This document shows positions 15,919-25,025 of a stretch of DNA of 64,000 nucleotides, in pieces (within the stretch, counting starts at the first letter, position 1; each line of letters begins with the position of its first letter). Source of the DNA: JBAIYU01 sp036763085 (lineage in GTDB: Bacteria; Bacillota; Negativicutes; DSM-1736; Dendrosporobacteraceae). Where the stretch lies: contig NZ_JBAIYU010000031.1 in assembly GCF_036763085.1 (NCBI RefSeq), positions 62,001-126,000 of the forward strand, given 5' to 3'. A model generated the notes under the pieces. That model was not told the origin of the DNA. It searched no databases and saw nothing but the letters and a program-made list of their open reading frames with translations. A program made the translations under genes and the position numbers.

Positions 15919-16020
15919 GCAAGTATGATATAGAGTTGCTGAAAATACAAATCTAGCATAGGCAGATTGAAAAAAAAGAAATAGACTGTGAATAGTGGTT
16001 TAGCCAAATGATTACTTATC

Positions 16021-16056
16021 AAAAGAGTCCTCGCCATTTGTGGCGAGGACTCTTTT
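16021..16056. terminator. Strong bidirectional terminator
   Basis: A 16-bp perfect stem (16021-16036 with 16041-16056) around a TTTG loop, A-run on the left and T-run on the right, between convergent genes. Confidence 0.92.
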
Positions 16057-16097
16057 GTGGAGCGAGGACCGCTTTATTCGTTTGAGGATAGGCTTTC

Positions 16098-16126
16098 AGA
16101 TTAGACCTGTAGGTTTAGTCTTTTTA
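16098..16126 (+). terminator. Second tandem terminator
   Basis: An 11-bp stem (16098-16108 with 16111-16121; two G-T pairs, so the real loop is four bases) followed by T5. It backs up the terminator at 16021-16056. Confidence 0.6.
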
Positions 16127-16164
16127 TAGAGTAGAGTATGTAGTTTAGTCTTGTTTTTCTTAGT

Positions 16165-16665
16165 TTAATTTCGTTGTAAAACAAGTGTCATATCAAACCA
16201 CTGAGAACCACCGTGCTTCGATTCTGAAATTCCCTGATTAGCATAGCCAAACGATTCATAGTAATGAACTAGTCTGCCTTTACATGTTAAAATTATGCTC
16301 TTACGCCCAGTATTTTTGGCTATTTGAATAAAATGCTGCATTAGCTGAGCGGCTACGCCTTGGCGACGGTACTCGGGTATCACGTCTAGTCCAAATACTG
16401 ATAAGTTCGAGCCGTTTGGTATATGGTGCTGTATATTATGAAACATTTCATCATAAATAACAGAGCTGTTTGTTACACAGCCGTTAATAAAGCCAATCAA
16501 GGTTCCATCTATATCAGCTACTAGAAAGTAGCCGGGAAAGGCCTTAATTCTATCTTGAAATGCTTCACGCGATGCTGCTTCTGCGGCAGGAAAACAAAGG
16601 GCCTCAATCTCAGCTATACGGTCTAAATCTTCTGGTCGAACTCTACGAATGATAAATTCTAGCAT
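16165..16665 (-). CDS. GNAT-family N-acetyltransferase
   Basis: 166 residues starting with ATG at 16665 on the minus strand. It begins FIIRRVRPEDLDRIAEIEALCFP, a common GNAT opening, with the acetyl-CoA motif as LDVIPEYRRQGVAAQLMQHF (about residues 90-110) and a closing RLVHYYESFGYANQG. It resembles arylalkylamine- or RimI-like small acetyltransferases. It lies downstream of, and in the same direction as, the RAYT gene with a 63-bp gap. Substrate unknown. Confidence 0.85.
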   Translation of the reverse strand: MLEFIIRRVRPEDLDRIAEIEALCFPAAEAASREAFQDRIKAFPGYFLVADIDGTLIGFINGCVTNSSVIYDEMFHNIQHHIPNGSNLSVFGLDVIPEYRRQGVAAQLMQHFIQIAKNTGRKSIILTCKGRLVHYYESFGYANQGISESKHGGSQWFDMTLVLQRN

Positions 16666-16728
16666 AACTGCTGCCTCCAGTTTATAAACTAAATCAAAAA
16701 GATTGACGGAGTTATTGTTTTCTACCTA

Positions 16729-17508
16729 TCAAATAGTCAGTTTTCTCACTTTTTCGCGGTTGATACCTGTCAATTGTGCTATTTGTCTGCACGAGATTTT
16801 GCATTGGGAAACTAGTACCTGTACCAACTCGGCAGCTATATGCTGATTATTATACTTGCGCAAATCCTCGATAGACATTGAACGACTCTCTAAAAAACGC
16901 GTTATAAGATTTTCCGCTTGTTCGACACTTCTATCAACGATATCTAGAAATGGGTGCTGATTATCTTCTGCCAAATGAAATTCTCTAAATAATTGTATCG
17001 CACTCTCCTTATTAGAAGAGAATTGACCAAGGATATCTTCCATCTCAGGCAAAAACGGAAAAGCTTCATTATATCCTAGATATGAAGGATAGCTGCTCCA
17101 TAGATAGTTAGGTGTAGGACTGAGTTCAGACCCAAAAGGATTCTTATGTATATATCGTATGGCGCTAATTAAATAAGCATCATCTTCGATTGCCTTGCTG
17201 AGAAAACGGTCTTGAAAAACATGTCCAATCCGGTTGTGCTTTTTATTATAATAAGCCGCGTAGGTTACGCCAATCCTCTTCATATATATTTCTAATGGCT
17301 GCAGAACTTCCTGAATAACCATGTGTACGTGATTGTCCATAACACAATAAGCATACAGTCGACTAGTTGCTCCATCTTTCTTTTCGAGCATAGTATCTAC
17401 AAACTTTTTCTTGTCTTCCTCGTCAAGAAAAATCGGCTTAAGTTCATTGCCGCGGAGCATAACGTGATATATACCTGTTGAACTTTTATTTCGTGCTTGC
17501 CTAGCCAT
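16729..17508 (-). mobile_element. RAYT / IS200-like Y1 transposase (REP-associated tyrosine transposase)
   Basis: 259 residues from ATG 17508, with GGGGTG a few bases upstream. The HUH motif is DNHVHMV (about residues 64-70). The catalytic tyrosine should lie in the YAAYYNKKHNRIGHVFQDRF block, which is diagnostic for this family. A C-terminal extension of about 100 residues ends in a helix-turn-helix-like CRQIAQLTGINREKVRKL, as in long Firmicute RAYTs. RAYTs are single-copy domesticated transposases that mobilise or maintain REP palindromes rather than themselves. A 20-bp-stem palindrome sits at 17531-17579 right at its 5' side, and a second REP-like sequence is at 18621. No terminal repeats of a full IS are seen. 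Confidence 0.88.
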
Positions 17509-17530
17509 GATACACCCCAATCGCAGTATT

Positions 17531-17579
17531 ACTATAATGTCAGTGGGACCGTATTTTAAGGTTCCACTGACATTATAGT
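17531..17579. repeat. REP-like palindrome beside the RAYT gene
   Basis: Arms 17531-17550 and 17560-17579 pair over 20 bp with a single G-T pair, around a 9-base loop. It occupies the gap between the RAYT start and the stop of the secreted-protein gene, both leftward. On the minus strand there is no T-run after it, so it is a poor terminator for that gene; an imperfect REP-type hairpin recognised by the neighbouring RAYT is the better explanation, by inference. Confidence 0.55.
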
Positions 17580-17590
17580 TTATTTATTGT

Positions 17591-18514
17591 CTAATGAGTG
17601 TCTGTAATGGTTTCCACAGAGTGCACTAAATCACCCGCAAAGTTAATTTTCTTATTGCCATAAATCCATGCTGAGTCATTTGCCTCCGATTTTTGCGGCT
17701 TGCCCCAACTAAGCATTACTTGTCCCTTTGTCATACCTTTTTCTACGTTACCGCTCTCAATCTGGTACCACAAACTGTGGGACCAACCGAGACTCAGTCG
17801 TGGATCTTCAGTAAACAAAACTTCTTGCCATGGAGCTGTTTTGGCCCAAGCAGAAACTGGAATATTGGTCCAGCTGTAAGCGATAGGCATTACCGCCTTT
17901 TCTCCATTAAATGAAACAACTAACCAAATCGGCTCATGAGACTGATTGCCTGCATATACATCAACTACAGTAACTGGACTGCCAATTGGAACTGGTACAG
18001 AGGCAGGGGTTTCATTCGAACCCGGCACATACAACCCTGGTAACTCCCTAAGTTTTGGGTAAAGGGTTTTACCTAAAAACTGTTTTTTTGCATTCGTTAG
18101 ATCGGCTGTCAATACTAAGCCTTCCAATTGGCCTCGCATGGTACGGCCAACCAATTTTTCTCTGGTATCGTTTACCGTCATATAGACCATAAACTCGTTT
18201 TGATTAGGGCCTGCCGGAAAGGGAATAACTTCTGTAACTTTAACTTGCTTTCCAGCATGTTTCGCATAAGGAATGCGAGCGGACTGATCGCCTTCAAACC
18301 CACGAGCAGCATTATCTATTGTATAGATATCGTATCCGGAAGATTGCTTATCTGCTGGCAAAGCAATAAACGTGAAATTATGGCCTGTCCATTGTTCGGT
18401 TGTTAAGTTAAATGAAGGCGTTTCGTTAGAAGATTTGGCCGAAGCAGGGCCAATTGTTCCGAAGGCAATTAGCATACCTACAACAAGCAAAAGCCCTATG
18501 TTGAATTTTTTCAT
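17591..18514 (-). CDS. Secreted protein of unknown function
   Basis: 307 residues from ATG 18514, chosen because AAAGGAGG lies 7 bases upstream and a classic signal peptide begins there (MKKFNIGLLLVVGMLIAFG, cleavage after ASA). The mature part is beta-rich with segments such as HNFTFIALPADKQ and PYAKHAGKQVKVTEV. Near the C-terminus GMTKGQVMLSWGKPQ resembles the SmpA/BamE-like motif in which a short helix precedes W-G-x-P, suggesting envelope localisation. I do not recognise the full-length family. It is expressed alone, with the RAYT palindrome just behind it. Confidence 0.7.
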   Translation of the reverse strand: MKKFNIGLLLVVGMLIAFGTIGPASAKSSNETPSFNLTTEQWTGHNFTFIALPADKQSSGYDIYTIDNAARGFEGDQSARIPYAKHAGKQVKVTEVIPFPAGPNQNEFMVYMTVNDTREKLVGRTMRGQLEGLVLTADLTNAKKQFLGKTLYPKLRELPGLYVPGSNETPASVPVPIGSPVTVVDVYAGNQSHEPIWLVVSFNGEKAVMPIAYSWTNIPVSAWAKTAPWQEVLFTEDPRLSLGWSHSLWYQIESGNVEKGMTKGQVMLSWGKPQKSEANDSAWIYGNKKINFAGDLVHSVETITDTH

Positions 18515-18849
18515 GATATCCTCCTTTATTAGTCTATCGGCAACATAATGATTTTCCAAGAGCACAGTACTAACTGTGCTAGGGGTATCACCGGTTTATT
18601 GTAGCATAAGGGCAGATTAGTGTCAAAAAGAACCGTCCCTCTTGACAGTGTCAGTTATAGCAGCTGCCGATAGAGCTATCAAAGTTTCCATTACTTATCA
18701 GCAAAAACCGTGAAATCGCAGGTCTTAATTTTGATCTTTTATAATTTACGTAAGATATCTTGTATAGTGGATAACATATCGTTGCCTATTTGTAGCTGTA
18801 TAGTATAAAATAAAACGAATTACAAGTTTTTTATAAGGGGTAATTTTTT
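18515..18849 (+). other. Divergent intergenic region
   Basis: Divergent spacer between the secreted-protein gene and the dynamin gene. It carries the leader of the leftward gene, the REP-like element at 18621-18647 and the AT-rich promoter region of the dynamin gene. No further gene was found. Confidence 0.5.
18621..18647. repeat. REP-like element with the AAGAACCGTCCC core
   Basis: TGTCAA and TTGACA (18621-18626 and 18642-18647) flank a core AAGAACCGTCCCTC. From memory, this core (GGGACGGTTCTT on the other strand) with flanking TGTCA is a recurrent intergenic repeat near IS200-like/RAYT genes in many clostridia-type genomes. It lies 1.1 kb from the RAYT gene. One copy in this window; genome copy number not known. 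Confidence 0.5.
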
Positions 18850-21800
18850 ATGATTCAAACTGCGAATCGCCAAGTTACAATTCGATCATTAAAGGGACAG
18901 CTCTTAGCTGCTTATGAATATTTAGTAGATAACAATGATCAAGAAAATGCTGGAAAAGTTAAGCAATTAGCAGGCAAACTAGTTAGCGAGGAGTTTGCTA
19001 TTGCATTTTGCGGGCATTTTTCTGCAGGGAAATCAACGATAATTAATCGCTTGGTGGGCGAAAATTTACTGCCGTCAAGCCCGATTCCAACTAGTGCTAA
19101 TCTTGTAAAAGTCAAAGCGGGCGAAGAGTATGCAAAGGTGTTTTTTAAAAATGAAAAACCTCGTTTATATCTTGCTCCTTATGACTATAAAATGGTTAAA
19201 AACTATTGCAAAGATGGAGATCAAATACATTCCATCGAAATAAGCCATTCTGACTCAGAGCTGCCGACTAACACCGTTATTATGGATACTCCTGGTATTG
19301 ATTCTGCAGACGACGCGCATCGTATTGCCACTGAATCTGCTATTCATCTTGCTGATTTGATTTTTTATGTAATGGATTATAATCATGTTCAATCAGAATT
19401 GAATTTTATGTTTACTAAAGAGCTAACTGAGGCCGGCAAAGAGGTTTATCTTGTTATTAACCAAGTTGATAAGCATTCTGATCAGGAACTTTCATTCTCA
19501 GATTTTAAAACAAGTGTGGTTGAGTCTTTTTCATCATGGGGAGTAAAACCGGCTGATATTTTTTATACTTCTTTAAAAAAAGATGATCATGAATATAATC
19601 AATTTCCTAAGTTACAGGCTTTTTTGGCGGAGCGGTTAAAAGAAAAAGATAGCTTACTCCTTCAATCTATCTTTCATTCTCTGCAAAAAATAATCAAAGA
19701 TCATCTGGATTTAACAGCGAAAAAGAATGAACAGGAGCTAGAGCCTTTCAAGGATATTTTAAATGAGCTATCGGTTACAGAACAGCAAGAGTTAGCAGAT
19801 AACTACAATAGGCTGATGGAAGAGAAAAACTCTTTGGGCGAGGGACTCGAAAAGGCAGAAAGCGAATTTGATAATGAAGTAAACAAAATCATGAAGAATT
19901 CATATTTAATGCCTTTTCAAACAAGGGCACTTGCGGAAGGCTATCTTGAATCATGTCAGAGTGAATTCAAGGTCGGATGGTTATTTACCAAACAAAAAAC
20001 CTTAGCTGAAAGAGAAATAAGACTGAATAACTTTTACCAGGATATACTCGATAAAACAAAATCACTGCTAGAGTGGCATCTTCGTGAGTTTCTGCTGCGT
20101 TTTTTAAAGGAAAAGCGGGTCGAAAATAAAGAATTGCTTACTAAAATTCAGAGTTTTACTGTTCATTTTTCGCGTGATTTACTAGTCGGTCATGTAAAAC
20201 CGGGGGCACGTTTATCAGGTGATTATGTTATTAATTATACGGATAATGTGGCAAATGAAATCAAACTTTTGGCTAAAAGCGTTTTATCTGAAATTGAGAT
20301 TGAAATACTAAATGCTTTACAGGAAAAAAATACAGCCAGCCAGGTAAGATTAACTCAAAAATCCGCGAACTTGGAACGATATGTTGCCGCTCTGAAGCAA
20401 GTTAAAAAATACGAGTCAGCCAAGAGTATTGAGCAAACGAAACTCGAAAGGCTGCTTACTGAGACTAATGGGCTAGTGGATGACCGTGTTCATTTGTTTG
20501 ATGTGGAAGAAGAGGAATTTGAGGTAGTTTCTGGGGAAACGGGGCATGTAGAACAGGTAAAGAAAAAATCTAGTACTCCTGTGAGCAAGCCAGTCATTCA
20601 AGAGAAAACTCCATTACCTTCTAAAAGAGACCTAATGAAACAAACAGCTGATAAACTGAAGAAGACAGCACAGCTTGTTCAGGGGTTGCCGGGCTTTAAG
20701 AAGCTTGCAGCTGAGCTGGTAGAAAAAGCTGAAAGATTAGACAATAAAGGGTTTACTGTGGCATTATTCGGAGCATTTAGTGCCGGTAAATCTTCTTTTG
20801 CTAATGCGTTAATCGGAGAGAAAGTATTACCTGTTTCGCCAAATCCGACTACAGCGGCGATTAATAGAATTAAGCCGATCAGTGATTCGCATCATCATGG
20901 AACTGTTCTCGTTAAACTTAAAGAGGAAGGTGCCATGCTTGAGGATGTAAATCGTGCCTTGAAAATGTTTGATGTTCATGTGGATAGCTTAGCTGCTGCA
21001 AAGACAAAAATAGAAAAAATCAATGGACATTTGGAACAGCTAGGTACTGGCGAGAAGACAAATTATGCTTTTTTACAGGCATTTACCCGTGGGTATGATG
21101 CTTTTAGCGCACAACTGGGTACAGTACTCAATACAACGATAACCGAATTTGGCGATTATGTTGCGATGGAAGAGAAATCCTGCTTCGTCGAATGGATTGA
21201 TCTTTATTATGATTGTCCTTTAACTCGCAAGGGTATTACTCTAGTCGATACCCCGGGGGCTGATTCAATTAATGCCCGTCACACAGGAGTAGCGTTTGAC
21301 TTTATCAAAAATTCCGATGCCATTCTGTTCATAACTTACTATAACCATGCGTTTTCAAGAGCAGATCGGGAATTTTTAATCCAGTTAGGACGTGTAAAGG
21401 ATTCGTTTCAACTAGATAAAATGTTTTTTATTATAAATGCTATTGATTTGGCTGATAACGAGGAAGAAAAGGAAACTGTTATTGAGTACGTCCACGAGCA
21501 GTTAATAAAATATGGCGTAAGAAACCCGCATTTATATCCATTATCAAGCTTAAAAGCACTTAAGGAAAAGCAAGAAAAGATAAACAATCGTGTTTCAGGA
21601 ATGACAGCTTTTGAGGAGACTTTCTATCATTTTATTACCAATGATTTGGCTAACATGGCAGTTGCAGCGTCGGAAAATGAACTGAGCCGTGTGTATAATC
21701 TGGTAACAAAGCTTATTGATAGTACGAGGGAAGATGCTGTGGTTAAACAGCGGAAGAGGGCAAATATCGAAGCAGAGAAAGCTGATATACACACAATACT

Positions 21801-22509
21801 TGGACAGCAGACCGCACAAAATTTACAAAACCGCCTGTATCAGGAAATCGAAGAATTAGTTTATTATATTAAGCAAAGGGTATTTTTACGGTTTAGTGAT
21901 TTCTTTAAAGAGGCATTCAATCCCAGTGTGCTACGCGATGATGGCAGGGACCTGAAAAAAGCTGTGCGGCATTCACTTGAAGAATTACTCGAACAAATTG
22001 GCTTTGAATTTGCACAGGAAATGAGAGCTACAACCGTAAGACTTGATCGCTATGCTGAAAAGTTAGCAGCAGAGTACCAAACAACTCTTATCGAAATGAT
22101 TAGTGAGATGAATCAGGATTTATCATTTTCTTACTATGAAATTAGGGAAAAAGCACAAATTGATTTTGAAGCTGCTTTTAAAAATATTCAATCTGGGTTA
22201 TTTTCAAAAGCAATGGCTTACTTTAAAAATCCCAAAGCTTTTTTCGAAAACAATGAGAATAAATTAATGAGTGATGAGATATATCGTGTGCTTAACACAG
22301 CTGCAGATGATTATTTACAAAATGAACAAAATCGGATACAGGTTCTATATGGAAATGTCATGGAGAGTGAGTTTAGAGAGCTGATTTTGCACATGACGGA
22401 ACAGACTGATGATTTTTATTTGAGCTTACTATCGGCCTTAGATGGCGGAGTTGCTGCAGAACAGTTAATAGAGATCCAGCAAAGTTTGAGGGAATTATAT
22501 AGAGGATGA
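18850..22509 (+). CDS. dynA: Dynamin-like protein with two fused GTPase modules (DynA type)
   Basis: 1219 residues, close to Bacillus subtilis DynA (about 1190). The first G domain has P-loop GHFSAGKS at 55-62, switch/Walker B MDTPGIDSADD and NQVDKHSD; the second has GAFSAGKS at 641-648, LVDTPGADSINAR and INAIDLAD. Each is followed by long helical stalk and trunk regions. Such proteins bind and tether membranes and are linked to membrane repair under stress or phage attack (family knowledge). Start ATG 18850 after AAGGGG. Monocistronic, on a 335-bp divergent spacer. Internal duplication is evident from the two P-loops lying 586 residues apart. Confidence 0.9.
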   Translation: MIQTANRQVTIRSLKGQLLAAYEYLVDNNDQENAGKVKQLAGKLVSEEFAIAFCGHFSAGKSTIINRLVGENLLPSSPIPTSANLVKVKAGEEYAKVFFKNEKPRLYLAPYDYKMVKNYCKDGDQIHSIEISHSDSELPTNTVIMDTPGIDSADDAHRIATESAIHLADLIFYVMDYNHVQSELNFMFTKELTEAGKEVYLVINQVDKHSDQELSFSDFKTSVVESFSSWGVKPADIFYTSLKKDDHEYNQFPKLQAFLAERLKEKDSLLLQSIFHSLQKIIKDHLDLTAKKNEQELEPFKDILNELSVTEQQELADNYNRLMEEKNSLGEGLEKAESEFDNEVNKIMKNSYLMPFQTRALAEGYLESCQSEFKVGWLFTKQKTLAEREIRLNNFYQDILDKTKSLLEWHLREFLLRFLKEKRVENKELLTKIQSFTVHFSRDLLVGHVKPGARLSGDYVINYTDNVANEIKLLAKSVLSEIEIEILNALQEKNTASQVRLTQKSANLERYVAALKQVKKYESAKSIEQTKLERLLTETNGLVDDRVHLFDVEEEEFEVVSGETGHVEQVKKKSSTPVSKPVIQEKTPLPSKRDLMKQTADKLKKTAQLVQGLPGFKKLAAELVEKAERLDNKGFTVALFGAFSAGKSSFANALIGEKVLPVSPNPTTAAINRIKPISDSHHHGTVLVKLKEEGAMLEDVNRALKMFDVHVDSLAAAKTKIEKINGHLEQLGTGEKTNYAFLQAFTRGYDAFSAQLGTVLNTTITEFGDYVAMEEKSCFVEWIDLYYDCPLTRKGITLVDTPGADSINARHTGVAFDFIKNSDAILFITYYNHAFSRADREFLIQLGRVKDSFQLDKMFFIINAIDLADNEEEKETVIEYVHEQLIKYGVRNPHLYPLSSLKALKEKQEKINNRVSGMTAFEETFYHFITNDLANMAVAASENELSRVYNLVTKLIDSTREDAVVKQRKRANIEAEKADIHTILGQQTAQNLQNRLYQEIEELVYYIKQRVFLRFSDFFKEAFNPSVLRDDGRDLKKAVRHSLEELLEQIGFEFAQEMRATTVRLDRYAEKLAAEYQTTLIEMISEMNQDLSFSYYEIREKAQIDFEAAFKNIQSGLFSKAMAYFKNPKAFFENNENKLMSDEIYRVLNTAADDYLQNEQNRIQVLYGNVMESEFRELILHMTEQTDDFYLSLLSALDGGVAAEQLIEIQQSLRELYRG

Positions 22510-22617
22510 AACTAGGGAGTCCACTGGGGCAAGTGATATATAGTGATTAGTGGAAATATAAAGCCATAACCACCATTAGGTGGTATAACAGGTATTTGAA
22601 AAGAGGAAGAACCATCA

Positions 22618-23271
22618 ATGACAGCTTGGAATATATTTGAGATTATGGGAATAGTGGCTTTTGCCGTTTCCGGTGCATTAACCGGAATACAAAAACGTTT
22701 GGACGTCTTTGGTGTATTAGTATTAGCTTTAATAACGGCCATTGGCGGCGGGGTAATGCGCGACGTTATTATTGGTAATACGCCCCCGTTAACATTTCGA
22801 GACCCTACTTTTTTTATCATTAGTTTGGTAGTCACTATCGGTGTATTTTTTACTTACCGATGGTTAGAACGATATAAAAACACCATTCAAATATTTGATG
22901 CTATCGGCTTAGGAGCTTTTACGGCTACAAGTGCCAAACTGGCACTTGTGCACAATCTGGATTCTGTATGCATTATAACTACAGTTTCTGTAATAACAGG
23001 TATAGGTGGAAGCGTTATCCGTGATGTGATTGTCAAGGAAATTCCTTATGTATTCCGACAAGAAGTGTATGCAATTACTGCTATCATTGGAGCCATGACC
23101 TTCTATTACTCACAGATGTACTTTGCCAGTCCTATCCCATTATATCTTTGCTTTACTATTACGACTGGATTGCGACTGTGCTGTATTAAATATGGATGGA
23201 ACTTTCCGGTCATTGGAAGAGATTCAGAAGAATCAATAACAGATAGCCAGAAATCGGGGCACAATTTTTGA
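22618..23271 (+). CDS. TRIC-type cation channel family protein (UPF0126/YadS)
   Basis: 217 residues; ATG 22618 with AAGAGGAAG upstream. It shows the two-fold repeat of the family: FAVSGALTGIQKRLDVFGVLVLALITAIGGGVMRDV-type first half (glycine-rich GGG and RD) and a second copy GLGAFTATSAK with ITGIGGSVIRDVI. Six or seven membrane spans are predicted. Bacterial members are homologues of trimeric intracellular cation channels; the physiological ion is not established. A strong terminator follows. Confidence 0.88.
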   Translation: MTAWNIFEIMGIVAFAVSGALTGIQKRLDVFGVLVLALITAIGGGVMRDVIIGNTPPLTFRDPTFFIISLVVTIGVFFTYRWLERYKNTIQIFDAIGLGAFTATSAKLALVHNLDSVCIITTVSVITGIGGSVIRDVIVKEIPYVFRQEVYAITAIIGAMTFYYSQMYFASPIPLYLCFTITTGLRLCCIKYGWNFPVIGRDSEESITDSQKSGHNF

Positions 23272-23289
23272 AAATCATAGTGTAAATTA

Positions 23290-23336
23290 AAATAAATCCT
23301 GCTAGTTTGGAATTTACTAGCAGGATTTATTTTTTA
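23290..23336 (+). terminator. Intrinsic terminator after the TRIC-type gene
   Basis: A 17-bp perfect stem (23290-23306 with 23316-23332), 9-base loop and T-run. Confidence 0.9.
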
Positions 23337-23441
23337 TTTAAAAAAGCTAATTAATACACCTGCTATGGGTGAAGCTTTCTGTTGATGAATTATGTTAATG
23401 GCTTATCAATATTAAATTTAAAATATTGAGAAGGTGTAATA

Positions 23442-24176
23442 ATGGATTCAATTTATGTGCACATTATGCTTGTTTTAGTTACATTGGGGACTTCTGTAGT
23501 GACGCTTTTTACTGGATTTGGGGTTGGCACAATCATGATGCCGATTATGTCATTATTTTTTGACGTAAAAGTAGCTATATTTTTAGCGGCAATTGTCCAC
23601 TTCTTCAATAATGTATCTCGGTTAGCCTTATATCGGGAAGATATTAACTGGAAGATCATACAACGTTTTGGTATTGTGAGTATTGTAGGTGCCTTTATTG
23701 GATCCTATGCTCAGATTTATCTTGATAGTGCCTGGCTAAAAGTAGCAGTAGGCTTGTTTTTAGCTACATATGCCTTGATATCATTGATTAATATCAATAT
23801 AAATTATAAATTGCCCGACAGAATAGATTTTATTGGCGGCTTCCTATCGGGTTTAATCGGTGGCTTAATTGGCAATCAAGGAGCGATTCGATCGTTATAC
23901 TTGTTGAAATATGAGTTAAATAAAACAGAATTAATTGTTTCATCGGCACTAATTGCTGTAATAATTGATTCGACACGTATACCGATTTATGCCTATACTA
24001 ACTCCAGGTATTTGCAGGAAAACATAGTTCTATTATCACTTATTGTCTTTACATCGATTGTAGGAACGGTTGTTGGTAGTAGAATTTTGCCAAAAATTTC
24101 ACACGATTTATTTAAAAAGATTATTCTATTTGGGGTACTAATACTAGGAATACTAATGACCCTTAGCGTTATTTGA
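23442..24176 (+). CDS. TSUP-family (TauE/SafE) sulfite/anion exporter-like permease
   Basis: 244 residues; ATG 23442 after GAAGGTG. About eight hydrophobic segments in two halves, with the family-type glycine motifs FTGFGVGTIMMPIMS and GFLSGLIGGLIGNQGAIRSL. TSUP proteins move small organic or sulfur anions across the inner membrane. No neighbouring enzyme indicates the substrate. Confidence 0.83.
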   Translation: MDSIYVHIMLVLVTLGTSVVTLFTGFGVGTIMMPIMSLFFDVKVAIFLAAIVHFFNNVSRLALYREDINWKIIQRFGIVSIVGAFIGSYAQIYLDSAWLKVAVGLFLATYALISLINININYKLPDRIDFIGGFLSGLIGGLIGNQGAIRSLYLLKYELNKTELIVSSALIAVIIDSTRIPIYAYTNSRYLQENIVLLSLIVFTSIVGTVVGSRILPKISHDLFKKIILFGVLILGILMTLSVI

Positions 24177-24277
24177 GCTAATAAGACCCATGGATGTTAT
24201 ATTTAAACTAAATTATTCTTTCCTTATTAATTATTTGTATTTAGCGCTAACGAGGTTGCAGTGAGGTGTTATCATCA

Positions 24278-24886
24278 ATGCTGACTCATAAAAATAATTC
24301 AGATACAGTTATCATTGTTCTTCATGAAATCTATGGAATTAATGAACATATCATAAATGTATGTAAAGAATTATCAAAACGCAAGTATGATATTATCATT
24401 CCTAACTTGTTGAAAGATAGAATTAAGTTCAGTTATGATCAAGAAGAGCGTGCATACAATTACTTTATGAATAATATTGGCTTTGAAGGCAGTCTGAACC
24501 AGCTAAAACAAATTTTATTTAATGTAAGACCTCATTATAAAAAAGTCTATTTACTTGGATATAGTATAGGAGCTACTCTTGCTTGGTTATGTAGTCAGAC
24601 GAAGTTATGTGATTTAGTAGTGGGATTTTACGGTTCAAGAATAAGAGATAATCCTACGGTGGTGCCTAAATGTCCCACGTTATTGTTTTTTCCCACTGAA
24701 GAAAAATCTTTTGACGTAGATGATCTGATTATCAAACTAACTAAAATAGATAACATTACCGTCAAAAAGATCTGTGGTAAGCATGGCTTTGCAGACCCAT
24801 TTTCGAAAAACTATAACAATAAATCATCTTTTATAGCGTATAAAGAGATTTTGGTCTTTGTAAAAAAAGTATCAGCATTGAGCTGA
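24278..24886 (+). CDS. Dienelactone-hydrolase-like alpha/beta hydrolase
   Basis: About 202 residues from ATG 24278, preferred over GTG 24266 because GAGGTG lies 9 bases before the ATG. It shows IIVLHEIYGINEHI (oxyanion-type loop with Glu), the nucleophile elbow GYSIGA (Ser, where classical dienelactone hydrolase has Cys) and the terminal catalytic histidine HGFADP. Likely a small-ester or lactone hydrolase. The stop codon lies inside the terminator hairpin. Confidence 0.78.
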   Translation: MLTHKNNSDTVIIVLHEIYGINEHIINVCKELSKRKYDIIIPNLLKDRIKFSYDQEERAYNYFMNNIGFEGSLNQLKQILFNVRPHYKKVYLLGYSIGATLAWLCSQTKLCDLVVGFYGSRIRDNPTVVPKCPTLLFFPTEEKSFDVDDLIIKLTKIDNITVKKICGKHGFADPFSKNYNNKSSFIAYKEILVFVKKVSALS

Positions 24887-24896
24887 TACTTTTTTT
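24862..24896 (+). terminator. Terminator overlapping the end of the hydrolase gene
   Basis: A 15-bp stem (24862-24876 with 24882-24896) with a 5-base loop and T7. The TGA stop (24884-24886) is within the 3' arm, so the last codons form the hairpin. Confidence 0.88.
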
Positions 24897-25025
24897 ACAT
24901 ATTAAGACATAATATTAAGAAAATGTAAACATTGCAGGAATTGCCGACAAAATATGGAATAATTATGGTAATTAATGTATAAATGTGATGTGAATTGTAG
25001 AAAAAAAGGAAACGAGTGAAATATT

